Assembly (NCBI RefSeq): GCF_001612555.1
Contig: NZ_CP015110.1
Coordinates: 1,922,001 to 1,986,000 of the forward strand
Reading direction: 5' to 3'
DNA length: 64,000 nucleotides
DNA from: Acinetobacter sp. TGL-Y2
GTDB lineage: Bacteria; Pseudomonadota; Gammaproteobacteria; Pseudomonadales; Moraxellaceae
Shown here piece by piece: positions 47,508 to 55,988 of this stretch. The notes under the pieces were generated by a model that was not told where the DNA came from, searched no databases, and worked only from the letters and a program-made list of their open reading frames with translations. Made by a program: the position numbers and the translations under genes. Position 1 is the stretch's first letter. Every line of letters starts with the position of its first letter.

Positions 47508-47840
47508 TTACTTTAAATAGGCTGCGACATCTTTTTTTATTTCTCGAAGTGACGGTGGTTTCTTATAGGTAATAGTTGCACGCCTTCCGAACATACGCAC
47601 ATTTTTCTCTTGATTGCGATCTACGCGAATAAACACCAGTTCATCGGGTTCATTACGATGATTGATCTCACAGATCATGATCGTGCCATTTTTTTCAATC
47701 ACGCTGTACTGCGGAAATGCTTTTTGAAGGCTTTGTTTCAGCGTATTCGGATCTTTATTTTCTCCAGATGAGACTTGAGTGTACCAAACTACAACGATCA
47801 GAATCAAAGCCACTAATCCCACAATAAAGTATTTTTCCAT
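47508..47840 (-). CDS. small membrane-anchored hypothetical protein
   Basis: About 110 residues. A single N-terminal membrane helix (about residues 4-20) is followed by a soluble domain with SLQKAFPQYSVIEKNG, FIRVDRNQEKNVRMFGRRATIT and a Lys-rich end. It could sit in the inner membrane with the domain outside. AAGGATACTTTGATTG precedes the ATG. No family was recognised. It lies 60 bases downstream of the nnr stop on the same strand. Confidence 0.6.
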   Translation of the reverse strand: MEKYFIVGLVALILIVVVWYTQVSSGENKDPNTLKQSLQKAFPQYSVIEKNGTIMICEINHRNEPDELVFIRVDRNQEKNVRMFGRRATITYKKPPSLREIKKDVAAYLK

Positions 47841-47900
47841 CAATCAAAGTATCCTTATTTTTTATATATAAATGATATTCTAACCGAACAATTCATTGTT

Positions 47901-49427
47901 TTAACGATTTACCACCTGATAAATCGCTTCACTCATATGCTGTGCTTGGACACCACGCATACCCCCTTTCGCCAGTTCATCCCCTGCTAAACCATGCAAG
48001 GTCACAATTTGATGCAGTTGAATCTGAGCTTGAAACTGGGCTTTTAAGCTGGCAATCATGCCTGAAAGTACATCACCCATGCCACCTGTCGCCATGCCGG
48101 CATTGCCTAATGTACAGACCCAGAGTTGATTTTGCGGCAGCATCTCTTTTTCAGACTGTATATTTGGTAGAAGTTTATCTTTTATCAATATCTCTTCTAA
48201 AATAAGACTGCCCGCACCTTTGAGTACCCACTCACCCGCATAGTGTTGCTTTAAGCGCTGAATAGCGGCCACACGATCTAATTCAATGTCTTGAGTCCTT
48301 ATGCCTAAAAGTTTAGCTGCCTCGCCAGGATGAGGTGTTGCATACGTCTTGAGTTTTAACATGGAGGGATTTAATGCTAAAAACCAGAGTGCATCTGCAT
48401 CTAGAACCACCTCCAAATTCGATGAATTGATTTGATCGAACCATTTTAAATACATCTGTTCAGCCCAAGCATCTCGTCCTAAGCCCATACCGAAACTGAC
48501 TGCATCCACCTGCTCAAGCAACACGTCAATATCGCTTGAAGATAAAGCATCTATATCGCGAAGCATGATATTCGGTGCACGGGATAAAATAGCGCTGTGA
48601 TGTTTGGCATGACAGGCGACAGTGACTTTACCTGCGCCTGCATGAAATGCAGCCTCTGCCGCCAATATCACCGCACCGCCCATCTCTGCGTGCCCACCCA
48701 CGATGAGAACATGACCATAACTGCCTTTATGCCCAAACGCTTGACGCTTAGGAAGTTCAATATTAGTTGGAGATAGTTGCGCGAGAGCTTTAAGCGCTGC
48801 ATCTTGAGGAATCAGTGAAAGGATCTCAATTTTACCGGCATATTCTTTGCCTTGAGCGGTAAATAGTCCTATTTTTAGCCCCAAAATGGTCAATGTATAA
48901 TCTGCCTTAAAAGCGATTGGGAGTGTTTGCCCTGTATTGGCATCGAGTCCACTGGGAATATCAATCGCAATTTTTAAACCTGATTGGACATTGATGTTTT
49001 GAATAATGGCTTGCCATTCATCACTTAAAGTACGATTCAAACCTATCCCAAATAAAGCATCGACATAAACATCATAACTTCTAAGAAAATCAAACCCAGT
49101 ATGAATGGTAAGCCCTGCTTGTTGCGCCTCATGCTTTGCTTGCATTAATAATGCTGAAGCGCCTAATTCTGCGGCATAGATTTCAACGTCATAACCGTGC
49201 TGAGTTAAATATTTTGCAAGTAAATAGCCATCACCTGCATTGTTACCTTGACCACAGCACACCGCTATTTTTAAATCTTTGTTATTTTGTATGTCGAGTT
49301 TAGCCATCATTCGCTGAGTTATTGCCCATGCTGCCTGCTGCATTAAGCCATAGGCGCTATTTTGCTGAGCAAACCAGCGCTGCTCCCATGCGCGTATATC
49401 GCGGCTGTGATAAACTTGCGAATGCAT
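47901..49427 (-). CDS. nnr: bifunctional NAD(P)H-hydrate epimerase / ADP-dependent NAD(P)H-hydrate dehydratase
   Basis: 508 residues from the ATG at 49427, which has AAGGAAG just ahead; 12 more open codons upstream look non-coding and run into the queG leader. The N-terminal YjeF_N domain (about 1-210) has CGQGNNAGDGYLLAKYL and VDALFGIGLNR. The C-terminal ribokinase-like domain (about 220-500) has HKGSYGHVLIVGG, VLDADALWFLALN, TPHPGEAAKLLG and the final NAGMATGGMGDVLSG. It repairs hydrated NAD(P)H. It is divergent from queG with 22 bases between starts, as in many proteobacteria. Confidence 0.95.
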   Translation of the reverse strand: MHSQVYHSRDIRAWEQRWFAQQNSAYGLMQQAAWAITQRMMAKLDIQNNKDLKIAVCCGQGNNAGDGYLLAKYLTQHGYDVEIYAAELGASALLMQAKHEAQQAGLTIHTGFDFLRSYDVYVDALFGIGLNRTLSDEWQAIIQNINVQSGLKIAIDIPSGLDANTGQTLPIAFKADYTLTILGLKIGLFTAQGKEYAGKIEILSLIPQDAALKALAQLSPTNIELPKRQAFGHKGSYGHVLIVGGHAEMGGAVILAAEAAFHAGAGKVTVACHAKHHSAILSRAPNIMLRDIDALSSSDIDVLLEQVDAVSFGMGLGRDAWAEQMYLKWFDQINSSNLEVVLDADALWFLALNPSMLKLKTYATPHPGEAAKLLGIRTQDIELDRVAAIQRLKQHYAGEWVLKGAGSLILEEILIKDKLLPNIQSEKEMLPQNQLWVCTLGNAGMATGGMGDVLSGMIASLKAQFQAQIQLHQIVTLHGLAGDELAKGGMRGVQAQHMSEAIYQVVNR

Positions 49428-49449
49428 TATTCTTCCTTGTTCTTTGGTT

Positions 49450-50541
49450 ATGACTACGTCCACGTCTTCACATAAAATTCAATTGGATCAGATGGATCCT
49501 CATGCTTTAAAAGCGTGGATTAAAGCACAAGCCTTAGCCTTGGGTTTTGCTGATTGTGTCATTGCCCAACCGGATGCTCAAGCAGAATTGCCAAGAATTC
49601 AAGAGTATTTAGACCGTGGTTATCACGGCGATATGATTTTTTTGGCAGAAAATCTAGAAAAAAGAGCCAATCCTGCACTCTTAGTTCCGGGCACCAAAAG
49701 CATTATTTGTGTGCGAATGAATTACTTGGTTGAAACACCCAAACCTCGTTATGTGCCCTATGAACCGAATGCCGCCATTATCGCTCGCTATGCTCGAGGA
49801 CGCGATTATCATAAGGTCATGCGTGGACGTTTAAAAACACTGGCAATTCAAATTAAAGCCAAAGTTGGTGAGTTTGAATCTCGTCCTTTTGCAGATTCAG
49901 CCCCTATTTTTGAAAAATCCTTAGCAGAAAGTGCAGGTATGGGTTGGACAGGAAAACACACTTTACTCATTCATAAAAAATCAGGATCATTTTTTGTTTT
50001 GGGTGAGCTATTTACCTCATTGGATTTACCTTTTGACTCACCCACTACAGCGCACTGCGGCTCCTGTACTGCATGCATTGATATTTGTCCAACTAAAGCC
50101 ATTGTTGAACCCTATATGCTCGATGCACGAAAATGCATTGCCTATTTAACCATTGAGTATCAAGGCATTATTCCGATTGAGCTGCGCCGCGGTATTGGTA
50201 ATCGCGTTTTTGGCTGTGATGACTGTCAGCTCATTTGCCCATGGAATGGTTTTGCCCAAAAGGCCACTATAGATGACTTTAACCCACGTTACGACCTAGA
50301 TACGGTCAGCCTTTTGGATTTATGGCAATGGGATGAAGTCACTTTTTTAGCACGTACTGAAGGTAGTCCCCTGCGTCGAACTGGCTATCAAAGTTTTATG
50401 CGTAATGTCGCCATTGGACTGGGTAATGCGCCATATTCAGCACAAATTCTTGAGCAACTGAAATTAAAACGTGAAGCACAAAGTCAACTTGTGCAAGTCC
50501 ATATTGATTGGGCCATTCAAGAACAGAACATGAAACAATAA
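49450..50541 (+). CDS. queG: epoxyqueuosine reductase
   Basis: 363 residues. It is a cobalamin- and 4Fe-4S-dependent enzyme that reduces epoxyqueuosine to queuosine in tRNA, the last step of the pathway. Two iron-sulphur clusters are bound by CGSCTACIDICPTKAI and CDDCQLICPWN, where the cysteines of the two motifs are shared as usual. RYARGRDYHKVMR and GMGWTGKHTLLIHKKSGSFF are family-typical. The frame could begin two codons earlier at a TTG, but the ATG at 49450 is preferred. QueG and Nnr start back to back and may share a promoter region. Confidence 0.94.
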   Translation: MTTSTSSHKIQLDQMDPHALKAWIKAQALALGFADCVIAQPDAQAELPRIQEYLDRGYHGDMIFLAENLEKRANPALLVPGTKSIICVRMNYLVETPKPRYVPYEPNAAIIARYARGRDYHKVMRGRLKTLAIQIKAKVGEFESRPFADSAPIFEKSLAESAGMGWTGKHTLLIHKKSGSFFVLGELFTSLDLPFDSPTTAHCGSCTACIDICPTKAIVEPYMLDARKCIAYLTIEYQGIIPIELRRGIGNRVFGCDDCQLICPWNGFAQKATIDDFNPRYDLDTVSLLDLWQWDEVTFLARTEGSPLRRTGYQSFMRNVAIGLGNAPYSAQILEQLKLKREAQSQLVQVHIDWAIQEQNMKQ

Positions 50542-50653
50542 ATTTAAAAAGAAATTCTCTTATTAAATTTCCCCCAAAAATCTAAAAATGGACACGTTTT
50601 TGAATTTTAACTGCACGATCGCATCACGTTTGCGATTTTCATTGTTAAAAATA

Positions 50654-50706
50654 AACTTTGTCAGTATTTATTGAAAATAACCCTCAACTTTGTCAGTAAA
50701 TTGACA
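50654..50706. promoter_or_regulatory. 13-bp direct repeat and inverted repeat upstream of bioB
   Basis: AACTTTGTCAGTA occurs at 50654 and 50686, 32 bases (about three helical turns) apart. The second copy overlaps TGTCA-N6-TGACA at 50691-50706, a symmetric element. It lies about 130-180 bases before the bioB start. This could be a regulator site for biotin synthesis, but it does not obviously match the known BirA operator. Confidence 0.4.
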
Positions 50707-50833
50707 ATTTTAAATTCCAATCAACTTGGCAAAAATGATGAATTTTTTTCAACAAAAATGGCATTTTTTACGCTTTTGAATTGGGAAAAACACAGTATGA
50801 TCAAAAAAATGGAATTTATGATATGGATAAGAT

Positions 50834-51823
50834 ATGCACATTCGCAATGATTGGACGCGTGAAGACATTCAAAACCTGTATGACCAACCTTTTCTAGATT
50901 TGGTATTTCAAGCGCAATCTGTCCACCGCCAACATTTTGAAGCCAATGCCATTCAGGTCAGCACACTACTTTCAATCAAAACAGGTAAATGCCCTGAAGA
51001 TTGTAAATACTGTTCGCAATCTGCGCGCTATGACTCAAAACTTGAGGCAGAAAAGCGTATTGCGGTAGATAAAGTAATTCGCGAAGCCAAAGAAGCGCTT
51101 GCTTCGGGTTCTTCACGTTTTTGTATGGGCGCTGCTTGGCGTAATCCGCATGAGCGCGATATGCCATATGTACTGGAAATGGTGCAAGAAGTGAAAGCGC
51201 TTGGGTTAGAGACTTGTATGACCTTGGGTATGCTAAACCAGTCTCAAGCAGAACGCTTAAAAGATGCTGGTCTGGATTATTATAATCATAACTTAGATAC
51301 CTCACGTGAATATTATCCAAATGTAATAACCACACGTACTTTTGATGACCGCTTAGATACGATTGATTATGTCCGCCAAGCAGGTATGAAAGTCTGTAGC
51401 GGTGGTATTGTCGGTTTAGGTGAAAACAGTAAAGACCGTGTGGGACTATTACACGAACTGGCAACCATGGCGATTCATCCAGAATCTGTACCGATTAATA
51501 TGTTAGTGCCGATTGAAGGTACTCCGCTTGCAGATGTGGAAAAACTTGATGTGACGGAATGGATACGCACCATTGCTGTTGCGCGCATCATTATGCCAAA
51601 AAGCTATATTCGTTTGTCTGCGGGTCGCGAGTCTTTGTCTGATTCTGATCAAGCACTGGCATTTATGGCGGGCGCAAACTCACTTTTCTCAGGCGAGAAA
51701 TTGCTCACCACCCCGAATGCTGGTGATGGTCGTGATAAACAACTCTTCCAAAAATTAGGGTTAACTGCTGAAAAAGCCAAACCGTCTATTGTTGAGCTGA
51801 CCATTGACGCCATGGCAAGCTAA
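50834..51823 (+). CDS. bioB: biotin synthase
   Basis: 329 residues. This radical SAM enzyme inserts sulphur into dethiobiotin, the last step of biotin synthesis. [11 protein letters not shown] is the radical SAM C-x3-C-x2-C motif binding the 4Fe-4S cluster; further family blocks are [19 protein letters not shown] and [11 protein letters not shown], which holds the conserved Arg near the 2Fe-2S site. No other bio genes lie next to it. A terminator follows 13 bases after the stop. Confidence 0.97.
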   Translation: MHIRNDWTREDIQNLYDQPFLDLVFQAQSVHRQHFEANAIQVSTLLSIKTGKCPEDCKYCSQSARYDSKLEAEKRIAVDKVIREAKEALASGSSRFCMGAAWRNPHERDMPYVLEMVQEVKALGLETCMTLGMLNQSQAERLKDAGLDYYNHNLDTSREYYPNVITTRTFDDRLDTIDYVRQAGMKVCSGGIVGLGENSKDRVGLLHELATMAIHPESVPINMLVPIEGTPLADVEKLDVTEWIRTIAVARIIMPKSYIRLSAGRESLSDSDQALAFMAGANSLFSGEKLLTTPNAGDGRDKQLFQKLGLTAEKAKPSIVELTIDAMAS

Positions 51824-51835
51824 ACATCACGACAG

Positions 51836-51866
51836 AAAAAAAGCCCAAATCATTTTGGGCTTTTTA
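51836..51866 (+). terminator. rho-independent terminator after bioB
   Basis: AAAAAGCCCAAA / TTTGGGCTTTTT-type stem (AAGCCCAAAT-CA-TTTTGGGCTTT) with T5 following, about 13 bases after bioB. Confidence 0.9.
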
Positions 51867-51947
51867 CGCTCTAAACTATCTATATGTTTAAACATTGAAC
51901 TGACTATATGTGGGAACATTCAAAAAAGCATTTAGCCTGAGTTCACC

Positions 51948-52161
51948 TTAAAGTGAGCTAATTAAAATACCGTAACTTGCATTGAGATAATCTCCCTGTT
52001 TAATACGATCTGTACCATTGGCGTGATGTACACGTAACTCTTGGGTTAAAGCATCATATTCAAAAGAATTCATAACAATCTTGATGCTCGACTAACCAAG
52101 TTAAGGTATCTGCCAAATGATCATCGACGATATAGGTCAATGCTTTAAAATCTTTAGACAT
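51948..52161 (-). pseudogene. small hypothetical gene, split by a frameshift
   Basis: The ATG at 52161 starts MSKDFKALTYIVDDHLA, which runs to YEFF and a stop; in another frame EYDALTQELRVHHANG, then YLNASYGILISSL and a stop at 51948. Removing one base from the T4 run of the coding strand (A-run 52062-52065) joins the two into one protein of 70 residues. The join is smooth (CYEFFEYDAL), which is why I read this as one gene. I do not recognise the family. It may be an active gene with a sequencing error, or a recent pseudogene. Confidence 0.6.
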
Positions 52162-52231
52162 AGTTGGATGTTATATTGAACATAGATGAGTGTCATTCTA
52201 CCGAAAGTCGTCATTTTATAAATTATAATTC

Positions 52232-52267
52232 TAAAAAAGGATCCCCCTACGTTTGAGGATCCCTTTT
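52232..52267. terminator. terminator upstream of the MHS transporter stop
   Basis: AAAAGGATCC / GGATCCCTTTT with a loop of about 12 bases, flanked by A and T runs. On the minus strand it lies about 45 bases after the transporter stop codon. Confidence 0.7.
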
Positions 52268-52310
52268 GGTACGTTAGTCAGGTAATTATGAATGATCAGA
52301 CTCAATGAGC

Positions 52311-53711
52311 TTAAACTTTATCAACTAACGCCTTATTTACTGCACCTTTAGAAGCGATTTCATTATTGGTAAGCGTAGGGTCAACACCATTATTATCCAT
52401 AAAAGTCTTGTGTTGAAGTACGTCTCGGTCACGAGGCATAAAACTGGTACAGATAATTGCAATCAGAGTCATACCCAAGATATACAATGAAATCAGATAA
52501 GGGCTTCCTCCGCCAACACCTAAAAGTTTAGTCGCAATTAATGGCGCTAAACCGCCCCCAAGTACCCCCGCAAATTGTACTGAAATTGAAATACCGCTGT
52601 ACCTGATTTCTGCAGGAAATTGGCGAGAAAAGAGCTGAGCTTGTGGCGCGTACATCAGTGGAAAAACTACACCAATCGCTAAGACGATGGCCGTCCAGAC
52701 CCAAATAGGATCTTTGGTATCTAACATCATAAAGAACGGATAGCAATATAGCGCCAATACAACAAGCCCAAACATAAACATATTGCGCTGACCGACTTTA
52801 TCGGACAAATGCCCACATAAGGGAGTCATAAACATAATAACCACCGCACCGCAAATGGTGGCAAATAAGATATCGGCTCGCGGAATCCCTAGTTGTGTGG
52901 TGGTATAGGCCAAGGTAAAGGTAGATGCCATATAAAACCAGGCATTTTCTGCAGCACGTGCCACAATAATGCGTAGCACAGGTTTTGGATAATCTCGTAG
53001 TACGCGAAACGCAGGAATTTTGACCTCTTTGGCTTTCTCTTTCACTTTCTCAAAATCAGGTGATTCAGGCACTTTCATTCGAATATACCAGCCCACACCT
53101 AAGAGCAAAATACTCGCCAAGAAGGGTAAGCGCCAACCCCAACTAAACAAGGCTGCTTCAGGCAATAATGACACCAGCCAAAGTGCAATGGATGCCAACA
53201 TTAAACCACCGCCAGTACTGGCTTGAGGCAGACTCCCCCAAAAGCCTTTTTTACCTTCGGGTGCATGTTCAACGGCCATGAGGACTGCGCCTCCCCACTC
53301 ACCGCCCATTGCCATGCCTTGAATGAATCTCAGCAACACCAAAGCAAATGCCGCCCAATAGCCAATCGTCTCGTAGGTGGGTAGCAATCCAATCAGTACT
53401 GTGGGAATACCCATAAGTAATAAGGTCAGTAACAACATTGACTTACGCCCAATCTTGTCACCGTAGTGACCAAACACGATGCCACCTAAGGGTCTACCAA
53501 TAAAACCTACTGCATAGGTGGCAAAGGCTGCCAAAACACCGGATAGCGGATCTAAATTGGGAAAAAATAATTTATTAAATACTAACGCGGCAGCTGCGCC
53601 ATAAATAAAAAAATCATACCATTCAATGGTGGTGCCTACCATGCTTGATATTCCTGCCAAGCGATGAGATGACTTCTTCTGTTGTGGATTTTGCTGTTTC
53701 ACCTGTTCCAT
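52311..53711 (-). CDS. MFS transporter, metabolite:H+ symporter (MHS) family
   Basis: 466 residues, 12 predicted membrane helices. GTTIEWYDFFIYGAAAALVF in helix 1 and GHYGDKIGRKSMLL in the loop 2-3 are typical of the MHS family (ShiA, ProP, KgtP-like), and AMGGEWGGAVLMAVEHAPEGKKGF is the second signature. The solute is probably a carboxylic acid or amino-acid-like compound but cannot be fixed. GAAGAGAGTCACT precedes the ATG. It lies 339 bases downstream of the valine operon on the same strand, so a role in importing a branched-chain intermediate is possible but unproved. Confidence 0.9.
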   Translation of the reverse strand: MEQVKQQNPQQKKSSHRLAGISSMVGTTIEWYDFFIYGAAAALVFNKLFFPNLDPLSGVLAAFATYAVGFIGRPLGGIVFGHYGDKIGRKSMLLLTLLLMGIPTVLIGLLPTYETIGYWAAFALVLLRFIQGMAMGGEWGGAVLMAVEHAPEGKKGFWGSLPQASTGGGLMLASIALWLVSLLPEAALFSWGWRLPFLASILLLGVGWYIRMKVPESPDFEKVKEKAKEVKIPAFRVLRDYPKPVLRIIVARAAENAWFYMASTFTLAYTTTQLGIPRADILFATICGAVVIMFMTPLCGHLSDKVGQRNMFMFGLVVLALYCYPFFMMLDTKDPIWVWTAIVLAIGVVFPLMYAPQAQLFSRQFPAEIRYSGISISVQFAGVLGGGLAPLIATKLLGVGGGSPYLISLYILGMTLIAIICTSFMPRDRDVLQHKTFMDNNGVDPTLTNNEIASKGAVNKALVDKV

Positions 53712-54049
53712 AGTGACTCTCTTCCATATTGATTCATATTTCTTGTTGTGTTTAATAGATTCCCAATTTCAATGTTTAATCGTTAGCTGTCTCCTCAAGC
53801 CTATCTATTCGGTATCTTTCATCTTTGAAGATTCATACCATCAAACAAAGATTGTCTATTTTTCTCTGATATAAGAAATAAAACTTCCCAAAATGAAGTT
53901 TTAATGAAACCTCTCTCATCTTCCTGTGGAGTATCTTCCCTCCCAAAGGAAGCAGGAGTGTTTATTCATTACTTAAATACCAGCGAAATGTCTTTTATTT
54001 TATGAAAGAGTTTTATTTTCAATTCAACACTGTTAACAGTTACATTTGA
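53712..54049. other. intergenic region between valine operon and transporter
   Basis: 338 bases, AT-rich. It should hold the promoter of the transporter. ACTGTTAACAGT at 54029-54040 is a perfect 12-bp palindrome 11 bases beyond the hydrolase stop. I saw no coding remnant. Confidence 0.5.
54029..54040. promoter_or_regulatory. perfect 12-bp palindrome after the valine operon
   Basis: ACTGTTAACAGT lies just beyond the last gene of the operon. It lacks a T-run, so it is a weak terminator candidate; it could be an operator for the transporter further on. This is low-level evidence. Confidence 0.3.
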
Positions 54050-55105
54050 TTATGCAGCTGTCAGATCATCAATGATTTTTATTAATGTTGGATTGTGGCT
54101 TTGCCATTTTGGTTGCTTGTCCTTATCAATGAGCAAGGCACGAACACCCTCCATCAAATCACCATGCTCAAACCAAATATCCTGTAAATTACGCTCTAAC
54201 TGCATACATTGTTCCAGTGACAGGCTACGTCCCACGTGCTGGAGCTTCAAACTGGTTTGTTTGGCAATGGATGAGCGCTGCTGAAGCACATTTAAGATTT
54301 TTTCAGTCCACGCCTGATGTAAAGGATCCTGTTCTTTGGCTAAACTGCTTTCGATTTCTTCAATGGTTGCAGGGGAGAAATGTTGATGGATCACCGCCGT
54401 CAATGCTCTTAAATCACTACTGGCAGGGTCTGTAATAAAGCGCGAAATAATCTGCTCAATTTGCAACTGATCCAGTTCAGGTTTATAGCTAATCGCCTCG
54501 AGTAACTCAGCCAAACGCTCACTTGGCACATGGTAGTCAATTAAATCTAAATACAAGGCATCGCTACTGCTCATCTGCTCGCCTGTAATCGCAAAATAAA
54601 CCCCAATATCATCTAAACGTGATAGAAAATGCGTTGCGCCTACATCAGGGAAGAAACCAATTGCTGTTTCAGGCATCGCAAAGCGGGATTTTTCGCTGCT
54701 GACTAAAATATGACAGGCTTGTGCCAAACCGAATCCACCGCCCAATACATAACCATCTAAAAAGGTCAGTACAGGCTTCGGGTATTGTCGAATAGTGCTG
54801 AGCATTTTATATTCGGCCACAAAGTAATCTCGATAATTACTCGTGTTATTTTTATAGGCATCATATAAATAGCGAATGTCACCGCCTGCACTAAAGGCTT
54901 TTGGACTATTCGAATTGATTAAAATGGCTTGAACATTGGGTTGGTCTGCCCACGCTTCAAACTGCGCTTGAATGCCTTGAATCATCTCAAGTGACAACGC
55001 ATTTAAGTGACTGGGGCGATCTAAGGTGATGATGCCCAAAGCACCTTGTGTATGAATGATTAAGTTATTTTCATGGTTCTTTTCATGGCTATTTTCATGG
55101 TTCAT
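54050..55105 (-). CDS. 3-hydroxyisobutyryl-CoA hydrolase (enoyl-CoA hydratase/isomerase family)
   Basis: About 351 residues from the ATG at 55105 (a TTG lies eight codons earlier). The crotonase core shows the oxyanion loop KAFSAGGDIRYLYDAY and VLGGGFGLAQACHILVSSEKSRFAMPETAIGFFPDVGATHFLSRL (split over the catalytic segment), then SSDALYLDLIDYHV. The long C-terminal part separates hydrolases of this type (HIBCH) from plain hydratases. It cleaves 3-hydroxyisobutyryl-CoA in valine breakdown. The first residues are a curious His/Glu/Asn repeat. It closes the six-gene operon. Confidence 0.88.
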   Translation of the reverse strand: MNHENSHEKNHENNLIIHTQGALGIITLDRPSHLNALSLEMIQGIQAQFEAWADQPNVQAILINSNSPKAFSAGGDIRYLYDAYKNNTSNYRDYFVAEYKMLSTIRQYPKPVLTFLDGYVLGGGFGLAQACHILVSSEKSRFAMPETAIGFFPDVGATHFLSRLDDIGVYFAITGEQMSSSDALYLDLIDYHVPSERLAELLEAISYKPELDQLQIEQIISRFITDPASSDLRALTAVIHQHFSPATIEEIESSLAKEQDPLHQAWTEKILNVLQQRSSIAKQTSLKLQHVGRSLSLEQCMQLERNLQDIWFEHGDLMEGVRALLIDKDKQPKWQSHNPTLIKIIDDLTAA

Positions 55106-55152
55106 TTTTGATTTTCTCGCTGTTTTCAAATGAGAGAATGTCCGATTACAAT

Positions 55153-55926
55153 TTATTGATTTTTAAAGATCGCAGGACGTTTCTCAATAAATGCGCGCAT
55201 CCCTTCTTTTTGATCTTGGCTTGCAAAGATCGAGTGAAAGGTACGGCGCTCAAAGCGCAAGCCTTCTGCCAGACTGACTTCAAAAGCACGGTTAATCGAT
55301 TCTTTAATCATCATCACGGCAGTCAAAGATTTCTCAGCAATTTTTTCAGCAGCGTGTAAGGTCTGTTCTAACAGTTCATCGTGAGCAAATACCCGAGCCA
55401 CTAGACCACTTTGTTCAGCTTCAATTGCACCCATTTGACGTGCGGTTAAACACATTTCCATCGCTTTAGCTTTACCGACCGCTAAGGTCAACCGCTGAGT
55501 CCCCCCCATGCCAGGCAACACCCCTAAAGTGACTTCTGGCAAAGCAAATTTGGCGGTGTCCGAACAGTAAATGAAGTCACACATCAGCGCTAATTCACAG
55601 CCACCACCGAGTGCATAACCACTGACTGCGGCAATCAGCGGTTTACGACGCTGAGCGATTCGATCTGCCAGACTAAAAAAATCATCAGAATAAATATTCG
55701 GGAAATTTAACTCCGCCATTTCTTTAATATCAGCACCGGCAGCAAAGGCTTTTTCTGAACCTGTCAGGACAATACAGCCAATCTCAGGGTCTCGTTCAAG
55801 CGCATCTAAAGCTTGATTCATTTCTGAAATGAGTTCAGTGTTTAAAGCATTCAGCGCTTTGGGACGGTTTAAGGTAATCAGCCCTACGCCATTGTTCTTG
55901 TTTAATAAAATCGTTTGCCAATTCAT
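55153..55926 (-). CDS. enoyl-CoA hydratase
   Basis: 257 residues, the usual crotonase length. GLITLNRPKALNALN opens the fold; AFAAGADIKEMAELN and GYALGGGCELALMCDFIYCSD give the two oxyanion segments, and ALPEVTLGVLPGMGGTQRL carries the second catalytic glutamate region. In this operon it should hydrate methacrylyl-CoA to 3-hydroxyisobutyryl-CoA. AAGGATTAAAAAATC lies before the ATG. It ends 48 bases before the next gene's ATG. Confidence 0.93.
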   Translation of the reverse strand: MNWQTILLNKNNGVGLITLNRPKALNALNTELISEMNQALDALERDPEIGCIVLTGSEKAFAAGADIKEMAELNFPNIYSDDFFSLADRIAQRRKPLIAAVSGYALGGGCELALMCDFIYCSDTAKFALPEVTLGVLPGMGGTQRLTLAVGKAKAMEMCLTARQMGAIEAEQSGLVARVFAHDELLEQTLHAAEKIAEKSLTAVMMIKESINRAFEVSLAEGLRFERRTFHSIFASQDQKEGMRAFIEKRPAIFKNQ

Positions 55927-55988
55927 GATTTTTTAATCCTTGATATCTTTATATTTAGGTTTAAATTATTTTCTTTATGCATGCCGTT

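Noticed and set aside
50976..51464. 162-codon minus-strand frame within bioB
   Set aside because: It is a shadow of biotin synthase, which has complete motifs.
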